Assembly: GCF_000600335.2 (NCBI RefSeq)
Contig: NZ_KK088521.1
Location: 186,001-250,000, forward strand
Length of the DNA: 64,000 nt
Direction: 5' to 3'
Origin: Rubellimicrobium mesophilum DSM 19309
GTDB lineage: Bacteria; Pseudomonadota; Alphaproteobacteria; Rhodobacterales; Rhodobacteraceae
Position 1 is the first letter of the stretch; the number at the start of each line of letters is the position of its first letter. The notes below the pieces were generated by a model, which worked only from the letters and a program-made list of their open reading frames with translations, had not been told where the DNA came from and made no database searches. A program made the translations under genes and the position numbers. This document shows positions 42,803 through 54,495 of this stretch, in pieces.

Positions 42803-43158
42803 GCGAGCCTCCCGATCCAGAGCCCCAGCCCGCAGGCGAGGAGCGACAGCCCGACCGAACCGCCCACGTAGAGCATCGCCGTCCCGACCCGCCCGGCCGA
42901 GATCAGCCCCAGCGTGTCGAGCGAGAAGGCCGAGAAGGTGGTGAACCCGCCCAGCACGCCCGTGATGATCAGAGGCGCCAGCGGATGCGGCCCCCTCTCC
43001 GACAGCAGCAGCGGCACGGCCAGGGTGCCGATGGCGAAGGAGCCGAAGACGTTGATGGCCATGACGCCCCAAGGGGCGGGCCAGAGCAGGCTGGCCAGGT
43101 AGCGCAGCGAGGCGCCCAGTGCGCCGCCCAGGGCTACGAGGGGAAGGACATAGGTCAT
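42799..43158 (-). CDS. crcB: fluoride exporter CrcB/FluC
   Basis: A 119-residue four-helix membrane protein. GALGASLRYLAS at the first helix and the signature GVLGGFTTFSAFSLD are present. It forms a dual-topology fluoride channel. No fluoride riboswitch was noticed upstream. First of the crcB-rluC-ATP12 gene run. Confidence 0.94.
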   Translation of the reverse strand: MTYVLPLVALGGALGASLRYLASLLWPAPWGVMAINVFGSFAIGTLAVPLLLSERGPHPLAPLIITGVLGGFTTFSAFSLDTLGLISAGRVGTAMLYVGGSVGLSLLACGLGLWIGRLA

Positions 43159-43239
43159 GCGGGGCTTCTTGGGGTGCGCGCCGCCGGTGTCAACGGGCCA
43201 GCGCCCGCCGAACCGCCCGGGAAGGCGATTTCGGCGCCC

Positions 43240-44559
43240 CTACCCCTTCTGCCGCTTGGCCCGGAGCCCCGCGAAGAAGTCCACCCGCTTCCTCAGGTCC
43301 CGCTCGAAGCCCCGGTCCACCGGCACGTAGTAGACGCCCCGTTTCATCCCCTCCGGGAAATACTCCTGCCCCGAGAAGGCGTCCTCGGCGTCGTGGTCGT
43401 ACTGGTAGCCCGTGCCGAACCCCTGCTCCTTCATCAGCCGCGTCGGCGCGTTCAGGATGTGCATGGGCGGCGCGAGCGACCCCGTCCTGCGCGCCGCCTC
43501 CCGCGCCGCCTTGTAGGCCGCGTAGCCCGCGTTCGACTTGGGCGCGAGCGCGAGGTAGATCACCGCCTGCGCCAGCGCGAGCTCCCCCTCGGGGCTGCCG
43601 AGACGCTCGTAGGTCTCCCAGGCATCAAGGGAGACACGATGCGCCTGCGGGTCGGCGAGGCCGATGTCCTCCACCGCCATCCGGGTGATGCGGCGCGCCA
43701 GGAAGCGCGGGTCCTCGCCCCCCTCCAGCATCCGTGCGAACCAGTAGAGCGCCGCGTCCGGGTCCGAGCCCCGCACCGACTTGTGCAGCGCCGAGATCAG
43801 GTTGTAGTGCCCGTCCCCGCTCTTGTCGTAGTTGGCCGCCCGCCGCCGCAGCCTCGCACCCAGCCCCTTGGCATCCAGCGGCGCCTTCAGGTTCCACGAC
43901 ACGACCTGCTCGATGAGGTTCAAGAGCGCCCGCCCGTCGCCGTCCGCCATCTCCAGCAGCGCCTCGCGCGCGGGCCCGTCGAGCGGCAGCCGCCGTCCCA
44001 GCTCCTTCTCCGCCCGCTGCGCCAGCATCTCCAGATCGGCCAGCGTGAGCCGGTGCAGCGTCAGCACCTGCGCGCGGGACAGGACGGCCGCGTTCAGCTC
44101 GAAGCTCGGGTTCTCGGTCGTCGCCCCCACGAGGACGATGGTCCCGTCCTCCATGTGCGGGAGGAAACCGTCCTGCTGCGCCTTGTTGAAGCGGTGGATC
44201 TCGTCGACGAACAGCAGCGTCCCCCGCCCCTGCCGTCGGCGCAGCTTGGCCGCCTCGAAGACCTTCCGAAGATCCTGCACCCCCGTGAAGATCGCGCTGA
44301 TCTGCTCGAAGTGCAGCTTCGTCTCGTCCGCGAGAAGCCGCGCGATGGTCGTCTTGCCTACCCCCGGCGGCCCCCAGAGGATCATGGAGGACAGCGCGCC
44401 CGAGGCCAGCATCGCCCCGATGGGCCCGTCCGGCCCGAGCAGATGGTCCTGCCCGATGACCTCGGAGAGCCGGCGCGGCCGCAGCCGGTCGGCGAGCGGC
44501 CGGGGGGTGCCCGGCGTTGGGCCGTCGTCCTGCGGTTGGAGGTCGAAGAGGTCAGCCAT
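43240..44559 (-). CDS. rarA: replication-associated recombination protein A
   Basis: A 439-residue AAA+ ATPase of the RarA/MgsA family, which acts at stalled forks. Walker A GPPGVGKTTIARLLA and Walker B LLFVDEIHRFNKAQQD are intact; the C-terminal tetramerisation region contains AEDAFSGQEYFPEGM. Standalone gene just downstream of the ribosomal operon terminator. Confidence 0.94.
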   Translation of the reverse strand: MADLFDLQPQDDGPTPGTPRPLADRLRPRRLSEVIGQDHLLGPDGPIGAMLASGALSSMILWGPPGVGKTTIARLLADETKLHFEQISAIFTGVQDLRKVFEAAKLRRRQGRGTLLFVDEIHRFNKAQQDGFLPHMEDGTIVLVGATTENPSFELNAAVLSRAQVLTLHRLTLADLEMLAQRAEKELGRRLPLDGPAREALLEMADGDGRALLNLIEQVVSWNLKAPLDAKGLGARLRRRAANYDKSGDGHYNLISALHKSVRGSDPDAALYWFARMLEGGEDPRFLARRITRMAVEDIGLADPQAHRVSLDAWETYERLGSPEGELALAQAVIYLALAPKSNAGYAAYKAAREAARRTGSLAPPMHILNAPTRLMKEQGFGTGYQYDHDAEDAFSGQEYFPEGMKRGVYYVPVDRGFERDLRKRVDFFAGLRAKRQKG

Positions 44560-44609
44560 GCCCGGAACCTATCCGCTCGGCCACGGCCGCAACAGGCCCG
44601 GGCACATGA

Positions 44610-44638
44610 AAAAGGCCCCGTCCACGCGGGACGGGGCC
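44610..44638 (-). terminator. intrinsic terminator of the ribosomal superoperon
   Basis: On the minus strand a GGCCCCGTCC stem pairs with GGACGGGGCC around a short loop and is followed by five T. It lies 26 bases past the rplQ stop. Confidence 0.85.
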
Positions 44639-44663
44639 TCGATCCGTCGGACCTCGGCCGGGC

Positions 44664-45089
44664 TCACTCGGCGTCGGCCAGCTCCTCCTGGGCGGCGAGG
44701 TAGGCGCGGTCGGCGGCGCCCTTCGCGTCGCGGTCGCGGTCCACGAGCTCGATGATCGCCATGGGCGCCATGTCGCCGTAGCGGAAGCCCGCCTTCAGCA
44801 CGCGGCAGTAGCCGCCCTGGCGCTCCTGGTAGCGGGGCCCGAGCGTCGCGAAGAGCTTCTGGACGTGGATGTCCTGCTTGAGCTGCGCCGCCGCCTGACG
44901 ACGCGCGTGCAGGTCGCCGCGCTTGCCGAGGGTGATGAGCTTGTCGATGATCCGCTTCAGCTCCTTGGCCTTGGGGAGCGTCGTCTTGATCTGCTCGTGC
45001 TCGATCAGCGAGCCGGCCATGTTGGCCCAGAGGGCCTTGCGGTGCTCGTGGGTGCGGTTGAGGCGGCGATAGCCACTGCCGTGGTTCAT
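44664..45089 (-). CDS. rplQ: 50S ribosomal protein L17
   Basis: A 141-residue L17 ([36 protein letters not shown]). The N-terminal 115 residues are the conserved domain; the acidic Ala-rich tail is usual in alphaproteobacteria. Last gene of the superoperon. Confidence 0.97.
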   Translation of the reverse strand: MNHGSGYRRLNRTHEHRKALWANMAGSLIEHEQIKTTLPKAKELKRIIDKLITLGKRGDLHARRQAAAQLKQDIHVQKLFATLGPRYQERQGGYCRVLKAGFRYGDMAPMAIIELVDRDRDAKGAADRAYLAAQEELADAE

Positions 45090-45226
45090 GATGGTTCTCC
45101 GTTTGCTATGCTTTGTCCGGCGGCGCTCACGTCTCGCCGCTCACCTTGTTGGGGCGGGATGCCCAAGGGCGACGGAGTTGGCCGCCGCCCCTTGCCCTCG
45201 GACCCGGCGTTGCCCGGCCCGAAATG

Positions 45227-46243
45227 TCAGAACTGGTCCTCGAACTTCTTGGCCAGGTCCTCGATGTTGTCCGGCGGCCAGTCCTCGACTTCCATGCCGA
45301 GGTGCAGACCCATGCCGGACAGCACTTCCTTGATCTCGTTGAGCGACTTCCGCCCGAAGTTGGGCGTCCGCAGCATCTCGGCCTCGGTCTTCTGGATGAG
45401 GTCGCCGATGTAGACGATGTTGTCGTTCTTGAGGCAGTTGGCCGAACGGACCGACAGCTCCAGCTCGTCCACCTTCTTGAGGAGGAGCGGGTTGAACTCC
45501 AGCCCCGCCTCCAGCGCCGAGGCCGTCGCCGACTCGGGCTCCTCGAAGTTGAGGAAGATGGAGAGCTGGTCCTGCAGGATGCGCGCGGCGTAGGCCACGG
45601 CGTCGTCCGGCGTCAGCGAGCCGTCCGTCTCGATCTTCATGGTCAGCTTGTCGTAGTCGAGCACCTGTCCCTCGCGGGTGGGCTGGACGTCGTAGCTGAC
45701 CTTCTTGACCGGCGAGTAGATGGCGTCGATCGGGATCAGGCCGATGGGCGCATCCTCGGGCTTGTTCTTGTCGGCCGAGACGTAGCCCTTCCCGGTGTTG
45801 ACGGTCAGCTCCATGTAGAGCGACGCGCCCTCGTCGAGGTGGCAGATCACGTGGTCCTTGTTCAGGACCTCGATGCCGGCCGATTCCGAGATGTCGCCCG
45901 CCGTCACCGCGCCCGGGCCCTTGGCCTGGACGGTCAGCCGCTTGGGCCCGTCCACGTCCATCTTGAGCGCCACGCCCTTGAGGTTCAGCACGATGTCGGT
46001 CACATCCTCGCGCACGCCCGCGACCGAGGAGAACTCGTGCAGGACGTTGTCGATCTGGACCGAGGTGATCGCCCCGCCTTGCAGTGAGCTCAGCAGCACA
46101 CGGCGCAGCGCGTTGCCGAGCGTGAGGCCGAAGCCCCGCTCCAGCGGCTCGGCGACGAGGGTCGCCTGGCGCTGCGGATCGTTGCCGGGCCGGACCTCAA
46201 GCTGCTGCGGCTTGATGAGCTCGGACCAGTTCTTGTGGATCAT
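45227..46243 (-). CDS. rpoA: RNA polymerase subunit alpha
   Basis: A 338-residue alpha subunit. The start at 46243 ([17 protein letters not shown]) is the family start; the frame runs upstream without meaning. N-terminal dimerisation domain to about 235 ([19 protein letters not shown]), C-terminal DNA-binding domain about 255-325 ([19 protein letters not shown]). Confidence 0.97.
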   Translation of the reverse strand: MIHKNWSELIKPQQLEVRPGNDPQRQATLVAEPLERGFGLTLGNALRRVLLSSLQGGAITSVQIDNVLHEFSSVAGVREDVTDIVLNLKGVALKMDVDGPKRLTVQAKGPGAVTAGDISESAGIEVLNKDHVICHLDEGASLYMELTVNTGKGYVSADKNKPEDAPIGLIPIDAIYSPVKKVSYDVQPTREGQVLDYDKLTMKIETDGSLTPDDAVAYAARILQDQLSIFLNFEEPESATASALEAGLEFNPLLLKKVDELELSVRSANCLKNDNIVYIGDLIQKTEAEMLRTPNFGRKSLNEIKEVLSGMGLHLGMEVEDWPPDNIEDLAKKFEDQF

Positions 46244-46365
46244 GCGTCCCTCCATTCTCGCGGTGCCCTTCATGTCCAACAAGGCTCCACTCCCGAGGTT
46301 GACTGTGAAAAACGGCGAAGCGGGGCCGCGCGCAGCGCAGCCCCGCCCAAGGATGATGTGCGGCG

Positions 46366-46758
46366 TCAAACGCGGCGGCGCTTCGGCGGGCGGCAGCCGT
46401 TGTGCGCGATGGGCGTCACGTCGCGGATCGAGGTGATGGAGAAGCCCACCGCCGCGAGGGCCCGAAGCGCCGACTCGCGGCCCGAGCCCGGGCCCTGCAC
46501 CTCGACCTCGAGGGTCTTGACGCCATGCTCCTGCGCCTTGCGGCCCGCGTCCTCGGCGGCCATCTGGGCGGCGTAGGGCGTGGACTTGCGCGACCCCTTG
46601 AACCCCATGGTCCCGGCCGAGGACCACGCGATCGCGTTGCCCTGCACGTCCGAGATGAGGATCTTGGTGTTGTTGAACGAAGAGTTCACGTGGGCCACGC
46701 CCGCCGCGATGTTCTTCGAGACCTTCTTCTTGCCGCCGCGGCGGGTATCACGAGCCAT
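46366..46758 (-). CDS. rpsK: 30S ribosomal protein S11
   Basis: A 130-residue S11, with [15 protein letters not shown] and the basic C-terminus [12 protein letters not shown] that contacts 16S rRNA at the platform. Twelve bases after rpsM. Confidence 0.98.
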   Translation of the reverse strand: MARDTRRGGKKKVSKNIAAGVAHVNSSFNNTKILISDVQGNAIAWSSAGTMGFKGSRKSTPYAAQMAAEDAGRKAQEHGVKTLEVEVQGPGSGRESALRALAAVGFSITSIRDVTPIAHNGCRPPKRRRV

Positions 46759-46770
46759 CTGTTCTACCCC

Positions 46771-47139
46771 TTACTTCTTCTTGCCGGCGATCGGCTTGGC
46801 GGGACCCTTGCGGGTGCGCGCGTTGGTGTGGGTGCGCTGGCCGCGGACCGGAAGGTTGCGGCGGTGGCGCAGGCCACGGTAGCAGCCGAGGTCCATCAGC
46901 CGCTTGATGTTCATGGTGGTCTCGCGGCGCAGGTCGCCCTCGACCACGTAGTTCTCGTCGATCTTCTCGCGGATGGCGAGGATCTCGGCGTCGGTCAGGC
47001 TGTCCACGCGGCGGCTCTCGTCGATGCCGACGGCGGCGCAGATGTCCTTGGCCGAGGTGGGGCCGATGCCATGGATGTAGGTGAGGGCGATCGGAACCCT
47101 CTTCTTGGTCGGGATGTTGACCCCGGCGATACGTGCCAC
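46771..47139 (-). CDS. rpsM: 30S ribosomal protein S13
   Basis: A 122-residue S13, [20 protein letters not shown] with the C-terminal basic tail [11 protein letters not shown]. It bridges the subunits and touches P-site tRNA. Confidence 0.98.
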   Translation of the reverse strand: MARIAGVNIPTKKRVPIALTYIHGIGPTSAKDICAAVGIDESRRVDSLTDAEILAIREKIDENYVVEGDLRRETTMNIKRLMDLGCYRGLRHRRNLPVRGQRTHTNARTRKGPAKPIAGKKK

Positions 47140-47151
47140 GTGCGTGGTCCT

Positions 47152-47186
47152 TTCGTTGCGGCTCCGTGGTGCCGGAGCCTTTTTTC
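47152..47186. other. hairpin with T-run in the adk-rpsM gap
   Basis: GGCTCCG/CGGAGCC stem followed on the plus strand by six T. All genes here run on the minus strand, so as a terminator it would stop antisense transcription; on the minus strand it precedes rpsM as a leader hairpin. The 204-bp gap holds no other clear feature. Confidence 0.4.
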
Positions 47187-47343
47187 ACAACCTGCGGCGC
47201 CGGCTCGGCACCGCTCCTCAGAGGTGGTCAGGCCGGGACAGCGAGCCAATGGCGCGCAGCCCACGGCCGGCGATTCCCCGGCTGGGATGGGGCGTCTTAG
47301 GGGGATGCACCGGCAGCGTCAACCCCCTCCGCTCCGCGGCGGA

Positions 47344-48027
47344 TCAGGCCTCCTGCGGAATCCGGGCGTGGGCCGATGGACGGGCCAGGATGGCCTCGAT
47401 CTCGGAGGCGACCTCCTCGATCTCGCCCATGCCGCCGACCGTCCGCAGGAGACGCAGCGCGTGGTAGTAGCCCACCAGCGGCGCCGTCTCCTTGTAGTAG
47501 GCGAAGAGCCGGGTCCTCATGCTCTCGGGGTTGTCGTCCCCCCGGCGCGTGAAGGTGGTCCCACCGCACTTCACGCAATGGCCATCGGCCGGCACGGGCT
47601 TCGTCACGTCGTGGTACACTTCGCCGCAGGTGGCGCAGGTCGACCGACCCGAGACCCGGAGCACCAGCGCCTCGTCGTCCTGGACCCGCATCTCGACCAC
47701 ATGGTCGAGCCGCAATCCTTCCGCCTTCAGCATCTCCATGAGGGCGTCGGCCTGGGCCAGCGTCCGGGGGAAGCCGTCGAAGATGACTCCGCCACCCAGG
47801 TCGCCCTGCAGGAGCCGCTCGCGGATCAGCCCGATCACGATCTCGTCGGTGACGAGGTGGCCCTTGTCCATGACCTCGGCCACGCGGCGGCCCATCTCGG
47901 TCCCCGACTTCCGCGCCGCGCGCAGCATGTCGCCGGTCGAGAGCTGCACCATGCCGCGCCGCTCCACCAGCAGGCGCGCCTGCGTTCCCTTGCCGGCGCC
48001 CGGCGGTCCCAACAGGACGATGTTCAT
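47344..48027 (-). CDS. adk: adenylate kinase
   Basis: A 227-residue kinase balancing AMP, ADP and ATP. P-loop [11 protein letters not shown] at 7-17, [14 protein letters not shown] for AMP, and a zinc-type LID with CATC and CVKC cysteine pairs. In the spc operon between secY and rpsM as in related bacteria. Confidence 0.97.
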   Translation of the reverse strand: MNIVLLGPPGAGKGTQARLLVERRGMVQLSTGDMLRAARKSGTEMGRRVAEVMDKGHLVTDEIVIGLIRERLLQGDLGGGVIFDGFPRTLAQADALMEMLKAEGLRLDHVVEMRVQDDEALVLRVSGRSTCATCGEVYHDVTKPVPADGHCVKCGGTTFTRRGDDNPESMRTRLFAYYKETAPLVGYYHALRLLRTVGGMGEIEEVASEIEAILARPSAHARIPQEA

Positions 48028-48059
48028 GGGCGACAGGCCCTCCCCTCTTCGCGACTGTC

Positions 48060-49427
48060 TCAGCGGCGGGCCGGCCCGCCGGTGCGCGGCGTCCGGGCCT
48101 TCGAGCGTCCGCGCAGTTGCGACCGCTCGATCAGCCCTTCGTACTGATGCGCCAGCAGATGGGACTGGATTTGCTGGATCGTGTCCATCCCCACCGACAC
48201 GATGATGAGCACGGATGTGCCGCCGAAGTAGAACGGCACCGCAAGCTGGGACCTGAGGATCTCGGGCAGCAGGCACACGAGCGCGAGATAGGCCGAGCCG
48301 AGCACCAGCACGCGGTTCACCACGTAGGTCAGGTAGTCCGCCGTCTTCTTGCCGGGCCGGATGCCGGGGATGAAGCCGTTCTGGTTCTTCAGGTTCTCCG
48401 ACACGTCCTCGGTCTTGAAGGCGACCTCGTGGGTGTAGAAGTAGGTGAAGAACACGATCATCGCGACGAAGAACAGCAGGTAGAGCGGCTGCCCCGGCCC
48501 GAAATAGGCCAGGAAGGTGGACATGATCGGCCCCGAGGTCGAATGCGAGAAGGTCGCGATCGTCGTCGGCAGCAGCAGCAGCGCCGAGGCGAAGACGGCC
48601 GGGATCACGCCCGAGGGGTTCACCTTGATCGGCAGGTGCGACGAGCCGCCGTCGTAGACCTTCATCCCGACCTGCCGGCGCGGATACTGGATGTGGATCT
48701 TGCGGAGCGACCGCTCCATGAAGACGATGAAGCCCAGCACCGCGACGACCATCAGCGCCACGACCAGGATCACCAGCGGGCTGATCGCACCCGTCCGCCC
48801 CTGCTCCAGGAAGCGGGCGATGGCGCCCGGCATGTTGGCGATGATGCCCACGAAGATGATGAGCGAGACGCCGTTGCCGATCCCGCGCGCGGTGATCTGC
48901 TCGCCGATCCACATCAGGAACATCGTGCCGCCGACCAGCGTGACGATGCAGGCGGCGACGAACTCCCAGCCCGGGCTGTGGGCGAGGTTCCCGGCCTCGA
49001 GGCTCACGGCCAGACCGTAGGCCTGGAACCCTGCCAGCAGCACGGTGCCGTAGCGGGTGTACTGGTTCAGCTTCTTGCGGCCCTGCTGCCCCTCGTTCTT
49101 GAGGTTCTTCCAGGGCTCGTACATCGAGGCGACGAGCTGGACGATGATCGAGGCCGAGATGTAGGGCATGATGCCGAGGGCGAAGATGCCCATGCGCGAC
49201 AGCGCGCCCCCGGTGAACATCGCGAGCATCCCGCCGATGCCGGCGGCCGCGTTGTCCATGAAGTCCTGGAGCGCCGCGCCATCGATGCCGGGGACCGGGA
49301 TGTAGGTCCCGACCCGGTAGATCACCAGCAGGCCGAGGGTGAAGAGGATGCGTTGCTTGAGCTCGGTGGCCTTGCCGAAGGCCGCCCAGCTCATGTTCGA
49401 GGCCATCTGTTCCGCTGCGCTTGCCAC
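48060..49427 (-). CDS. secY: preprotein translocase subunit SecY
   Basis: A 455-residue ten-helix channel of the Sec translocase. YIPVPGIDG in the plug/periplasmic region, [17 protein letters not shown], and the cytoplasmic loop PRRQVGMK are hallmarks. Thirty-two bases before adk. Confidence 0.97.
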   Translation of the reverse strand: MASAAEQMASNMSWAAFGKATELKQRILFTLGLLVIYRVGTYIPVPGIDGAALQDFMDNAAAGIGGMLAMFTGGALSRMGIFALGIMPYISASIIVQLVASMYEPWKNLKNEGQQGRKKLNQYTRYGTVLLAGFQAYGLAVSLEAGNLAHSPGWEFVAACIVTLVGGTMFLMWIGEQITARGIGNGVSLIIFVGIIANMPGAIARFLEQGRTGAISPLVILVVALMVVAVLGFIVFMERSLRKIHIQYPRRQVGMKVYDGGSSHLPIKVNPSGVIPAVFASALLLLPTTIATFSHSTSGPIMSTFLAYFGPGQPLYLLFFVAMIVFFTYFYTHEVAFKTEDVSENLKNQNGFIPGIRPGKKTADYLTYVVNRVLVLGSAYLALVCLLPEILRSQLAVPFYFGGTSVLIIVSVGMDTIQQIQSHLLAHQYEGLIERSQLRGRSKARTPRTGGPARR

Positions 49428-49532
49428 TAGCTTTCTCCGTCAAGACCGCGCCGCCGACCGGGGAACCGGCGGCGGCGCGAAGGGGAACTTATCCGGAATG
49501 GACGCGGGGTGCGAGGGGGCCGAGGCCCTTTC

Positions 49533-50024
49533 TCACGCGGCGGTGTCCGCCGGAGCCGCCTCGGCCGCCTGCGCGACCTTGAGCGAGCCGCCAGCCGCCT
49601 CGACCGCCGCCACCGCGCCGGAGGAGGCGCCGGTCACCTCGATCGTGACCTTGGACGTGATCGCGCCCTTGGCCAGCACGCGGATGCCGTCGCGCGACCG
49701 GCGCAGCACGCCGGACGAGACGAGCACCGCCTCGGTGATCGGCTGGGCGGCGTCGATCTTGCCCTCGTCGATGAACTTCTGGATCAGGCCCAGGTTGACG
49801 ACCGCGTATTCCTTGCGGTTCGGCTTGTTGAAGCCGCGCTTGGGCAGCCGCATGTAGAGCGGCATCTGCCCGCCTTCGTAGCCCCCCAGGGCCACGCCCG
49901 AACGGGACTTCTGGCCCTTGATGCCGCGCCCGGCGGTCTTGCCGACGCCCGAGCCGGGACCACGGCCCACGCGCTTCTTCTTCTTCGCCGCGCCGTCGTT
50001 GTCGCGGAGCTCATGCAGTTTCAT
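49533..50024 (-). CDS. rplO: 50S ribosomal protein L15
   Basis: A 163-residue L15. Start at 50024 ([20 protein letters not shown]) matches the family. [20 protein letters not shown] is the glycine-rich RNA-binding stretch. Confidence 0.97.
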   Translation of the reverse strand: MKLHELRDNDGAAKKKKRVGRGPGSGVGKTAGRGIKGQKSRSGVALGGYEGGQMPLYMRLPKRGFNKPNRKEYAVVNLGLIQKFIDEGKIDAAQPITEAVLVSSGVLRRSRDGIRVLAKGAITSKVTIEVTGASSGAVAAVEAAGGSLKVAQAAEAAPADTAA

Positions 50025-50114
50025 GTCGCTTCTCCTTTCCGGAAGACGCTCCGCCGAGCGACGGGCGGGGCGCACACGGGAAACAGGGCGCCCCCGAGGG
50101 CACCCTGGGGGTTC

Positions 50115-50303
50115 TCAGCCCCGCTCCTCGACGATGGTGACGAGGTGCGGGATCGCGCGGACCATGCCACGGACCGAGGGCGTGTCCTCGAGCTCGCGGG
50201 TCTTGCCGACCTTGTTGAGGCCAAGACCGACGAGGGTCTGGCGCTGCACGTCGGGACGGCGGGACGGCGAGGCGATCTGCTTGACGACGATGGTCTTCGC
50301 CAT
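50115..50303 (-). CDS. rpmD: 50S ribosomal protein L30
   Basis: A 62-residue L30, [40 protein letters not shown]. Between rpsE and rplO. Confidence 0.97.
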   Translation of the reverse strand: MAKTIVVKQIASPSRRPDVQRQTLVGLGLNKVGKTRELEDTPSVRGMVRAIPHLVTIVEERG

Positions 50304-50305
50304 GC

Positions 50306-50875
50306 TCAGGCCTCCACGGCTTCGGGCTGCGCGGCGGTCTCGGGGGTGCGGAGGATGTCCGCCACCTTCTTGCCGCGACGCTGCGCCACGGACCGGGGCG
50401 ACGCTTCCTTGGTCAGGCCGTCGATGGTCGCGCGGATCATGTTGTAGGGGTTGTTCGAGCCCAGCGACTTGGACACGACGTCCTGAAGGCCCAGCATCTC
50501 GAACACGGCCCGCATCGGACCGCCCGCGATGATCCCGGTGCCCGCGACGGCGGTGCGCATCACGACGCGACCGGCGCCCCAGCGCCCTTCGATGTCGTGG
50601 TGCAGGGTCCGGCCTTCCCGGAGGGGAACGCGGACCATGCTGCGCTTGGCCTGCTCGGTCGCCTTGCGGATCGCCTCGGGCACTTCCTTGGCCTTGCCCT
50701 TGCCGTAGCCGACGCGGCCCTTCTGGTCGCCCACCACCACGAGAGCGGCGAAGCCGAAGCGCTTGCCCCCCTTCACGGTCTTGGAGACCCGGTTGATCGC
50801 GACGAGGCGATCGGCGAACTCGGGGGCCGCGTCCTCGCGGTCCCGACGGTCGCGGCGTTGTTCACGTTCTGCCAT
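50306..50875 (-). CDS. rpsE: 30S ribosomal protein S5
   Basis: A 189-residue S5 with a charged N-terminal extension. [16 protein letters not shown]-type segment ([20 protein letters not shown]) and [16 protein letters not shown] are diagnostic. Two bases before rpmD. Confidence 0.97.
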   Translation of the reverse strand: MAEREQRRDRRDREDAAPEFADRLVAINRVSKTVKGGKRFGFAALVVVGDQKGRVGYGKGKAKEVPEAIRKATEQAKRSMVRVPLREGRTLHHDIEGRWGAGRVVMRTAVAGTGIIAGGPMRAVFEMLGLQDVVSKSLGSNNPYNMIRATIDGLTKEASPRSVAQRRGKKVADILRTPETAAQPEAVEA

Positions 50876-50995
50876 AAGGCATTCCCTTGATGGTGGCGCA
50901 TCGCGCCGCTTGGATCAACCGCAGTGCCCTTCGGCCCCGGTCATCGAGGGCGGGCTCTTCGCCCACCCTGCAGGTGCGGACAGACGTCCGCCGCT

Positions 50996-51355
50996 TCAGA
51001 TCGTCAGCCCGTTCTCACGGGCCGCGTCGGCAAGCGCCTTGATCTTGCCGTGGAACAGGAAGCCACCCCGGTCGAAATAGGCCTCCGTCACGCCGGCGGC
51101 CTTGGCGCGCTCGGCGATGGTCGCGCCGATCTTGGCCGCGGCCTCGACGTTGTTCTTGCCGACCAGGCCCAGATCCTTCTCTAGCGTCGAGGCGGACGCG
51201 AGCGTCACGCCACGGGCGTCGTCGATGAGCTGGACCGAGATGTTCTTGCTGGAACGGTGGACGGACAAGCGGAGCTTGCCCTCGTTCACCGCCTTGAGCT
51301 TGTTCCGAACGCGCATCCGGCGCTTCTGGAACAGCTCGAGCTTCGTGCTGGCCAT
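50996..51355 (-). CDS. rplR: 50S ribosomal protein L18
   Basis: A 119-residue L18: [20 protein letters not shown] and [20 protein letters not shown]. Binds 5S rRNA. Confidence 0.97.
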   Translation of the reverse strand: MASTKLELFQKRRMRVRNKLKAVNEGKLRLSVHRSSKNISVQLIDDARGVTLASASTLEKDLGLVGKNNVEAAAKIGATIAERAKAAGVTEAYFDRGGFLFHGKIKALADAARENGLTI

Positions 51356-51367
51356 GATGTGCGTTCC

Positions 51368-51906
51368 TTACTTCTTCTTGCCTTCCTTGCGGAAGATGAA
51401 CTCGCCGCGGTAGCGGACGCCCTTGCCCTTGTAGGGCTCGGGACCCCGGAACTCGCGGATCTCCGCGGCGACCTGGCCCACCTGCTGCGCGTCGTTGCCC
51501 TCGATCACGATGACGTCGTTACGGGCCGACGGCGTGGTGATCTTGATGCCGGCGGGCTGCTCGTAGCTCACGTCGTGCGAATAGCCGAGCGCGAGCCGGA
51601 GCGTGTTGCCCTGCATGTTGGCGCGGTAGCCCACGCCGGTGATGTCGAGCTCCTTCTTGAAGCCCTGCGTCACGCCGGTGACCAGGTTCTCCACCATGGA
51701 GCGCGACATCCCCACTGCTGGCGGGCGCGCTTGGAGAGGCCGCGCGGCGTTATGGTGACCGCGCCGTTGTCCTGCGCGATCGTCACGTCGTCGGTGGCCT
51801 TGAAGGACAGGGTGCCCTTCGGGCCCTTCACCGAGATGGTCTGGCCGTCGATGGTGGCGGTGACGCCCGACGGGAGCGGAACGGGCTTCTTGCCGATACG
51901 GGACAT
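51368..51906 (-). CDS. rplF: 50S ribosomal protein L6, one-base frameshift
   Basis: Starts at ATG 51906 ([20 protein letters not shown]). The frame breaks in GGGG (plus 51710-51713); with one more [21 protein letters not shown] reads through. The rest ([35 protein letters not shown]) is normal L6. Repaired length is 179. As single-copy and important, it is most likely intact in the organism. Confidence 0.93.
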
Positions 51907-51916
51907 GGAAGCCTCC

Positions 51917-52309
51917 TCAGAACACGGTGCAGAGCACTTCGCCGCCGACGTTGGCGGCGCGCGCATGCGCATCGGACATCACGCCGCGCGGCGTCGAGAC
52001 GATGGACACGCCCAGGCCCTGACGCACCTGCGGCAGCTCCTTGACGCCCATGTAGACGCGACGGCCGGGCTTGGAGACGCGCTTGATCTCGCGGATCACG
52101 GGCGTGCCCTCGAAGTACTTGAGCTCGATGCGCAGCTCGGGGTGGCCCCCGGCGCCGGTCACCTGCTCGTAACCCCGGATGTACCCCTCGTCCTTGAGCA
52201 CGTCGAGCACCCAGGCCCGCAACTTGGAGGCCGGCGTGAGGACCTCGTTCTTGCCCCGCGACTGCGCGTTGCGGATGCGGGTCAGCATATCGCCGATAGG
52301 ATCGTTCAT
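51917..52309 (-). CDS. rpsH: 30S ribosomal protein S8
   Basis: A 130-residue S8: [20 protein letters not shown] and [20 protein letters not shown]. Binds 16S rRNA helix 21; in enterics S8 is the spc-operon repressor. Confidence 0.97.
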   Translation of the reverse strand: MNDPIGDMLTRIRNAQSRGKNEVLTPASKLRAWVLDVLKDEGYIRGYEQVTGAGGHPELRIELKYFEGTPVIREIKRVSKPGRRVYMGVKELPQVRQGLGVSIVSTPRGVMSDAHARAANVGGEVLCTVF

Positions 52310-52319
52310 CGTGACCTCC

Positions 52320-52625
52320 TTACCAGCTCGACTTCACCAGCCCGGGGATCTCGCCGTTCGAGCCGAGCTCGCGCAGCATGATCCGGCTGATCTTCAGCTT
52401 GCGGTAATAGGCGCGCGGACGGCCGGTGAGCTGGCACCGGTTCCGCAGGCGGGTGGCCGAGGAGTTGCGGGGCAGCTCGGCGAGCTTGAGCGTCGCCTTG
52501 AACCGCTCCTCCACGGAGGCGTTCTTGTCCGCGGCGGAGGCCTTGAGAGCGGCCCGGCGGGCGGCGTACTGGTCGACCAGCTTCTGCCGCTTCCGCTCGC
52601 GTTCGATCATGGATTTCTTGGCCAT
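52320..52625 (-). CDS. rpsN: 30S ribosomal protein S14
   Basis: A 101-residue, zinc-free S14: [20 protein letters not shown] and [20 protein letters not shown]. Confidence 0.97.
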   Translation of the reverse strand: MAKKSMIERERKRQKLVDQYAARRAALKASAADKNASVEERFKATLKLAELPRNSSATRLRNRCQLTGRPRAYYRKLKISRIMLRELGSNGEIPGLVKSSW

Positions 52626-52645
52626 GGTGTTCTCTCTCCCGCGGC

Positions 52646-53208
<563 letters not shown>

Positions 53209-53209
<1 letters not shown>

Positions 53210-53517
53210 CAGATCACGTCCCCCGTGGTCTTGGCGTAGCGGACCTTGTTGCCGGCCTCGTCGAAGCGGAAGCCGACGCGCGTGGCCTTGCCGTTGGCGT
53301 CCACGAGCGCGAGGTTCGACAGGTCGATGGGCAGCGCCTTGGGCACGCGGCCGCCCTGGCTGGTCTGCGACTGCTTCACGTGGCGGATCGCCATGTTGAT
53401 CCCGCCGACGACGGCGCGGCCTTCCTTGGGGAGGACCTGCTCGATCTCGCCGGTCTTGCCCTTGTCGCGGCCCGCGAGCACGACGACGCGATCACCCTTG
53501 CGGAGCTTGGCGGCCAT
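53209..53517 (-). CDS. rplX: 50S ribosomal protein L24
   Basis: A 102-residue L24: [20 protein letters not shown] is the KOW motif. Start at 53517 overlaps the rplN stop. Confidence 0.96.
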
Positions 53518-53885
53518 CACAGCACCTCCGGGGCGAGCGAGATGATCTTCATGAAGTTCTTGGCGCGCAGCTCGCGCACGACCGGCCCGAAGATGCGGGT
53601 GCCGACCGGCTCGCCCTGGTTGTTCAGGATGACGGCGGCGTTGCGGTCGAAGCGGATGGTCGTCCCGTCCTCGCGGCGGACTTCCTTGGCGGTGCGCACG
53701 ACGACGGCCTTGCGGACATCGCCCTTCTTCACGCGACCCCGGGGGATCGCTTCCTTGACGGAGACGACGATGATGTCGCCCACCGACGCGTAGCGCCGGT
53801 GCGAGCCGCCCAGGACCTTGATGCACTGAACCCGGCGGGCGCCGGAGTTGTCAGCGACATCCAGATTGGTCTGCATCTGGATCAT
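53517..53885 (-). CDS. rplN: 50S ribosomal protein L14
   Basis: A 122-residue L14: [40 protein letters not shown]. Confidence 0.98.
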   Translation of the reverse strand: MIQMQTNLDVADNSGARRVQCIKVLGGSHRRYASVGDIIVVSVKEAIPRGRVKKGDVRKAVVVRTAKEVRREDGTTIRFDRNAAVILNNQGEPVGTRIFGPVVRELRAKNFMKIISLAPEVL

Positions 53886-53956
53886 GTGGTTTCTCCCGAC
53901 CTAAGGGGGGCTGGGAGCCCGTGTCCCCTGGGTTTCGTTTGAACCGGAAGGGTCGC

Positions 53957-54196
53957 TCAGGCCTGCTCGGCCGTGAGGACCTCCCAGCGCTTCGATGCCG
54001 ATTTCGGCGCGCATTCGATGATGCGGACCGAGTCGCCCGTCTTGAACTGGTTCAGCTCATCGTGGGCGCGGTACTTCTTGGACCGTCGGATCGTCTTCTT
54101 GAGGATCGGGTGCGTGAAGCGACGCTCGACGAGGACGGTCACCGTCTTGTCGTTCTTGTCGGAGGTCACGACGCCCTGGAGGATGCGCTTGGGCAT
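53957..54196 (-). CDS. rpsQ: 30S ribosomal protein S17
   Basis: A 79-residue S17: [40 protein letters not shown]. Confidence 0.97.
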   Translation of the reverse strand: MPKRILQGVVTSDKNDKTVTVLVERRFTHPILKKTIRRSKKYRAHDELNQFKTGDSVRIIECAPKSASKRWEVLTAEQA

Positions 54197-54200
54197 GGGC

Positions 54201-54407
54201 TCAGGCCTCTTGCGCGGCCTGGGCCGCCTTTTCGTTGAGGATGGTCATGACGCGGGCGGCCTCGCGGCGAGCGGACCGCATCCGCGCGGTGTTCTCGAGC
54301 TGACCCGTCGCCTGCTGGAAGCGGAGGTTGAAGCTCTCTTTCTTGAGCTGCGCCAACTGGTCGCGCAGTTGGTCGGGCGTCTGCCCGCGAAGGTCCTTGG
54401 CGTTCAT
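54201..54407 (-). CDS. rpmC: 50S ribosomal protein L29
   Basis: A 68-residue two-helix L29: [39 protein letters not shown]. Docking site for trigger factor and SRP in other bacteria. Confidence 0.97.
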   Translation of the reverse strand: MNAKDLRGQTPDQLRDQLAQLKKESFNLRFQQATGQLENTARMRSARREAARVMTILNEKAAQAAQEA

Positions 54408-54461
54408 CGCCGTATCTTCCTCTCAGAAGTCGGCAGCCAGGCCGCCGCTTTTCCAATGCAC

Positions 54462-54484
54462 AGGGCCCCCGAACGACGGGGGCC
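54462..54484. other. GC hairpin between rplP and rpmC
   Basis: GGGCCCCCG/CGGGGGCCC with a 5-base loop in the 88-base gap. No T-run. May be an mRNA-processing or attenuation hairpin. Confidence 0.45.
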
Positions 54485-54495
54485 CCGCGAAATCC